A DNA stretch of 64,000 nucleotides from assembly GCF_012641275.1 (NCBI RefSeq), contig NZ_JABAIA010000003.1, positions 1,054,001 through 1,118,000 on the forward strand, in the 5' to 3' direction. The position numbers were made by a program, and so were the translations under genes. Origin of the DNA: Chitinophaga varians (GTDB lineage: Bacteria > Bacteroidota > Bacteroidia > Chitinophagales > Chitinophagaceae). The stretch's first letter is position 1; each line of letters starts with the position of its first letter. This document shows positions 55,701 through 61,700 of this stretch, in pieces. The notes beneath the pieces are model-generated. The model ran no database searches and was not told the DNA's origin. It saw nothing but the letters and a program-made list of their open reading frames with translations.

Positions 55701-58700
55701 AGCGTCCGGGCACACCCCGGCAGGACGGCGCTGCGCTGCAATGATGTCAGCCTGACCTACAGCGAACTGAATAACCGTGCAGGCCGGGTGGCCAGTTACT
55801 TAGCAGCCAGCGGCGTAACGCCGGGAGCAGTAGTAGGACTGATGATAGAAAGGTCTCCTGAAATGATTATTGCTATGTTGGGCATCCTGAAAGCCGGAGC
55901 GGCTTATCTGCCGCTGGAGGCCGGGCTGCCTTATACCCGCAACCGGCATTTGCTGGAGGAGACCAACGCCGTACTATTGCTGACGGAAGAAAAAACGACC
56001 TGTCTTTACGCCGACTTTATCAAGACTGCAGACGTCAGACGTCTGCCTGAGCATGAAGCGGCGCCTGGGCTGCCCGGCCCGCAAAGCCTGGCCGGACATA
56101 CAGCCTATATTATCTATACGTCGGGTTCTACCGGTAAGCCTAAAGGTGTAATGGTATCCCATCATTCGGTGGTTAACCTGGTATTGTCTCAACAAAGAAC
56201 TTTTGATATAGATGAGCAGGACCGTATTCTGCAGTTCTCCACGATATGTTTCGATGCCTCCGTAGAACAGATCTGGCTGGCACTGTCGGCCGGTGCCGCC
56301 CTGGTGTTGATAGAAAGGGAGAGGATAACAGACAATGACCTGTTCAACGACTATATTTCAGCGATGAACGTGACGCACCTTCATGCTACACCTTCTTTCC
56401 TGGAAAACATTACACTCAAAACACCCAATAACGTAAAAAGGGTTATAGCCGGAGGCGAGCAGTGCAAGGTACAGACGGCAACTCGCTTTTACCGGGATTA
56501 TGATTTTTATAACGAATACGGGCCTACGGAAACAACGGTTACGGCGATACAGTGCCTGATCACCGATATGCATGTTTCCGGTGGCACTATTCCTGTTGGC
56601 AGGCCCCTGGATAACACCCGCGTGTATATCCTTGGAAAAAATAAGGAGCTGTTGCCCGAAGGAATAAAAGGGGAGTTGTTCATTGCCGGCGACGGACTTG
56701 CGGCCGGATACGTCAATGATCCTGTGCTGACCCGGCAGCGGTTTGTTTCTGACCCCTTTATGCCGGGTGGGCTGATGTACCGTACCGGTGATCTGGCCTG
56801 CTGGTTGCCGGACGGAAACCTGGCATTCCTGGGCAGGGCGGATGAACAGGTGAAAATAAGGGGTTTCAGGATAGAACCCGGTGAAATAGAAAACCGTCTC
56901 AGCATGTATCAAGGGGTAAAAGAGGCGGTAGTGACGGCACATGACAGGGATGGCAGTAAATACCTCGTGGCATATTATGTGGCGGAGCAGGAGATAGACA
57001 TGGCATTGCTAAGGGCGTTTCTGTCTGAAACCCTGCCGGATTACATGGTTCCGGCCTATTACCTTCGTCTGCCAAATATGCCGTTGACCACTACCGGAAA
57101 GCTGGACCGGAAGGCGTTGCCCTCGCCGGATGTAATAGGCAGTAAAAGCGGCGATGCACCGTCGTCCGAAGCTGAAAGAGTGATAGCGGTTGTCTGGTCG
57201 GAGGTATTGGGGATAGCAGATATTGGCGTGGCAGAGAATTTTTTCGCTGCGGGCGGAGATTCTATTAAATCTATACAGATAGTATCGCGTTTGCGTACAG
57301 CAGGCTATAGCTTATCTGTTAAAGATATTTTTTCCTGGCCAACGGTGCGATTGCTGGCGGCTAATGTGGCGAAGGCGGCGGAGGTGCCTGCCAATAGGGC
57401 CACCGTGGTAGGCAGGGCCGCTCTGACGCCTATACAGCGGTTGTTTTTTGAAACGCCTTTTGCCCGTCGGCACCACTATAACCAGTCGGTGATGCTGTTG
57501 TTTCCTGACGGCCTTGGGGCCGACCGTGCACGGCAAATGCTGGCCATGCTACAGGAGCATCATGATGCGCTGCGGATGGTCTTCGCGGAAGAAGCGGAAG
57601 GTGTGTTCATGCATAATCAGGGCCCGGAGCTGGCAGTGTCGCTGGAGGAATATGACCTGCGCGGCGAGCCGGAAGCGGAAGCCTCGCTGCTGGCGCGCTG
57701 CGATGAAATGCAGGCAGGTATTGATCTGGCCGCAGGCCCGCTGCTGCGTGGCGGACTGTTTCACCTGGCGGAAGGCAGCCGGTTGCTGCTGGTGGTCCAT
57801 CACCTGGTGGTGGATGGTGTCAGCTGGCGTATCCTGCTGGAAGATATGCATACCCTGTATGGCCAGCAGCAGCGGAACGAACCGCTGCAGCTGCCGGGGA
57901 AAACGGATGCCTTCCTGTTGTGGCCGTCACGGTTGTCGGAATATAGTGAGGGCAAGGCGTTTGCGAAGGGCTGCCGGTACTGGAATACTTTCGATGCAGG
58001 CGCCTATCCGGTGTTGAACCGCGATTACCCTGAAGGCACGAACAAAACAGGCGGGCAGCAGGTAGAAAGATTCCGTCTAAGCAGGCAGTTGACGGGCCGG
58101 CTGCTGGGCGAAGCACACCGGAGCTTCGGCACCCGCATCAACGATCTGTTGCTGGCAGGTCTGCTGCTGGGCATGCACCGTTGTTACCAACAGCCGGGCA
58201 TCCTGCTGGACCTGGAAAGCCATGGCCGCGAAGAGCTTTTGGGAGCGGATATCAGCCGTACGGTAGGTTGGTTTACCAGCATTTACCCTGTATGGTTGTC
58301 TGGAGATGTAAACAACCTTACGCGCCTGGTCCGCGAGGTGAAAGAAACGCTGCGCCGGGTGCCCAATAACGGTATCGACTATATGATCCGGCAATATGTA
58401 TGCAACAGCGTAGAGCACACTCGTAGACGTTCCCGTGTGATCTTCAACTACCTTGGCCAGTTTGATACAGCAGTGTCGGGAGAATATTTTACGGCGGTAA
58501 GCGGCGCCGGTGGCCGTGAGATCTGGGAGGGGGAAACAGCGGAATACGACTGGGAGGTGTCCGGCATGGTGCTGGGCGGGGAGCTGGAGATGACGCTCAC
58601 GTACAGCCCCCGGCAATATGCCGCGGACAGGGTGCGGATTTTTATGCAGTCGTATCGGGACGCGCTGGAAGAGATCACGGAAGCATGTTGTCGTCACGGG

Positions 58701-61700
58701 AAGGTAGAACTGAGTCCTTCAGACCTGGTTTACAAATCGCTGACGTTGTCGCAGGTGGATGCGTTACAATCGGAACATGCGCTGGAAAATATCTACCCGT
58801 TGTCTCCGATGCAGGAGGGTATGCTGTTCCATGCGTTATACGACAGAGAAGGCGACCAGTATTTTGAGCAACTGAGCTGCCGTTTGCAGGGCCGCCTGGA
58901 CATCGCGGCGATAGAACATGCGATGAACGGCATCATTGCGCGTTATGCGATACTGCGTACACAGTTTGTACATGAGGGTTATGAACGTCCGTTACAGATT
59001 GTATACCGCGGGAGGAGAATGAAAGTGTCCTATGAAGATATGCGTGAAGCCTGTGTGCAGGAAGGAACGGCGGCAGTCGTTGACCGTATTCGTCAGCAGG
59101 ACCGGAGCCGTAAGTTCGACCTGGGCCGTGATGTGCTGATGCGGGTGACCGTCCTGCGTTTGGCAGCATCTGCATATGAGTTGATATGGAGTTATCACCA
59201 TGTGCTGATGGATGGCTGGTGCATGGGTATTATTATGCGCGATTTTAAAGCGCTGTATCAGCAATACAGCCGTGGCAGCGAGGTATTGCTGCCGGCGGTA
59301 CGTCCCTACGGAGATTACATCAGCTGGCTGGAAGAGCGAGACGCCGCCTTGTCGGCGCAATACTGGAAAGAATACCTGTCTGGTTTTGAAAACATGACGG
59401 GTATAATCCCCGAACACGGCAAAGCAGAGGGGGGTGGTTATGAACTGGCAAAAGAGGCGATGTTATTGGGAGAAGAAAGGACCGGCCAATTGCATCGGTT
59501 AGCCATAGATAATGGCGTAACGATAAACACCGTTTTACAGGTAGCATGGGGAATACTGTTGAGTAAATACAACCAGGCAGAGGATGTGGTCTTCGGTGCG
59601 GTAGTGTCCGGCCGCCCTGCGGAGCTGGCCGATGTGGAGTCGATGGTGGGACTCTTTATCAATACGGTGCCGGTACGCATCAGCTACGGGCCGGAAGAAA
59701 AGATCTCATCATTGCTGCGCCGGGTGCAGGAAGCGGCATTATCGGCCGAGCCGCATCATTATCATCCGTTGTCGGAAATACAGGCCGGCAGCGCACCGGG
59801 CAGGTTGTTGCTGGACCATATCATGGTATTTGACAATTACCCGCTGACGGCCTTGCTGGCAGGTACCGATGCAGATAACGACTACAGGATAGAAAGCATA
59901 GCGGTGTTTGAACGGGCCAATTATGACCTGGCCCTCGTGGTTACGCCCGGGGAAAATATTTCCATCCGTTTTGAATATAATAAGCGCCGGTATGAAGACC
60001 GTCAGATACGGCGGGTAGTGGGGCATATGGATGAAATCATCCGGCAGCTCGCTGGAGGTGGCGAAATAAACGTGCCGGAGATCAGCATATTGTCAGCCGA
60101 AGAGCAGCAACGGCTGTTATATCTGTATAACGATACCGGGAAAGACTATGCTGACACAGATACTATTGTGTCATTATTCGAAAGGCAGGCGGCACAGGTA
60201 CCGGAACATACAGCGCTTGTTTTTGAAGACATATCACTGACTTATTCGGAGCTCGACAGAAAGTGCAACCGGCTGGCTCATATATTAAAAACGGCCGGCG
60301 CAGGGAAAGGCGACATCGTCGCTATCATATGCGACCGCTCGCCGGAAATGATTATCAGTCTGATGGCTGTATTGAAGGTTGGCGCGGTGTATCTGCCGGT
60401 TGATCCCGGAAGCCCCGAAGACAGGATCGGTTATATACTGGCCGATTCCGGCGCTTCGATAATATTAACCGACCAGGGATATACGATGGCAGACTTTGGC
60501 ATCCGGACCATTGCGATGCACGTGCTAAACCTCGAAGGTGGTGAAGCCTCTGCGTTGCCGCCTGTTACCACCCTGAATGATGCAGCCTACATCATCTACA
60601 CATCCGGTTCCACCGGCCGCCCCAAAGGAACGGTCATCAGCCAGTCGGGCGTGATACGGCTGACGCGGGAAGCCAATTATATCAGCATCACCGGTAGGGA
60701 CAGAATACTGCAACTTTCCAGTTTTGCATTTGATGGTTCTGTATTCGACATTTTCGGTGCATTGTTGAATGGTGCAACGTTGTTTATGATCCGGCGGGAG
60801 ATGATCGATGATCTTTCGGCGCTGGCCCGGCTGATACAAGAGAAACAGATTTCGGTATTCTTTATAACGACCGCTTTATTTAACATACTCATAGAAGAGC
60901 AGGGCACATGCCTTACACATGTGCGCAGGATATTGTTTGGCGGAGAAAGGGTGTCTGTCCAGCATGTAAGGAAGGCATTTGAGTTGTTGGGAAAAGAAAG
61001 GCTCATTCATGTCTACGGGCCAACGGAAGCCACCGTTTTCTCAACCTTCTATCCTGTCAACGAGGTCCGAAGCCTGGACACTGTCCCCATCGGCCGTCCT
61101 ATCACCAATACCGGCGTCTATATACTGAACAGTCGGCAGCAGCTGGTGCCCGAAGGCGTGGCCGGCGAGCTGTGTATATCGGGCGCGGGGCTTTCCCTCT
61201 GTTATCTGAATAATGAAGCGTTGACCAGTCAGAAATTCGTCGCTAACCCTTATACGGGTGAACGTATTTACCGGTCAGGAGATCTGGCCCGCTGGCTGCC
61301 GGACGGAAATATAGCGTTCCTTGGCAGGATAGATGACCAGGTGAAAGTGCGGGGTTTCCGGATTGAATTGGGTGAGATTGAAATGCAGCTGGCGCGGTAC
61401 GAAGGCATCCGGGAAGTGGCTGTACTGGCCGCGGAAGGGAAAAATGGCCGGTGCCTGGCAGCGTATTATGTTGCAGATGAAGAAATAGCTCCATCTTCCT
61501 TAAAACGTTTCCTGTCGGCCAGACTGCCGGATTATATGGTGCCCGCGCATTTTATGGCATTGGCAAAGTTTCCGCTTAATGTAAACGGGAAGCTGGATAA
61601 AAAAGCATTGCCGGACGTGATGACGGAGGGCGATGTGGCATATGTTATGCCCGTATCGGCGGAAGAGGAATGCCTCGCACGCATATGGTCTGCTGTACTG

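Noticed and set aside
53026..58697. Paired, identical alternate-frame ORFs (for example 53589-54209 and 58077-58697 on the minus strand)
   Set aside because: They are shadows of the duplicated E-C didomain in the real NRPS frame; their identity only reflects the nucleotide duplication.
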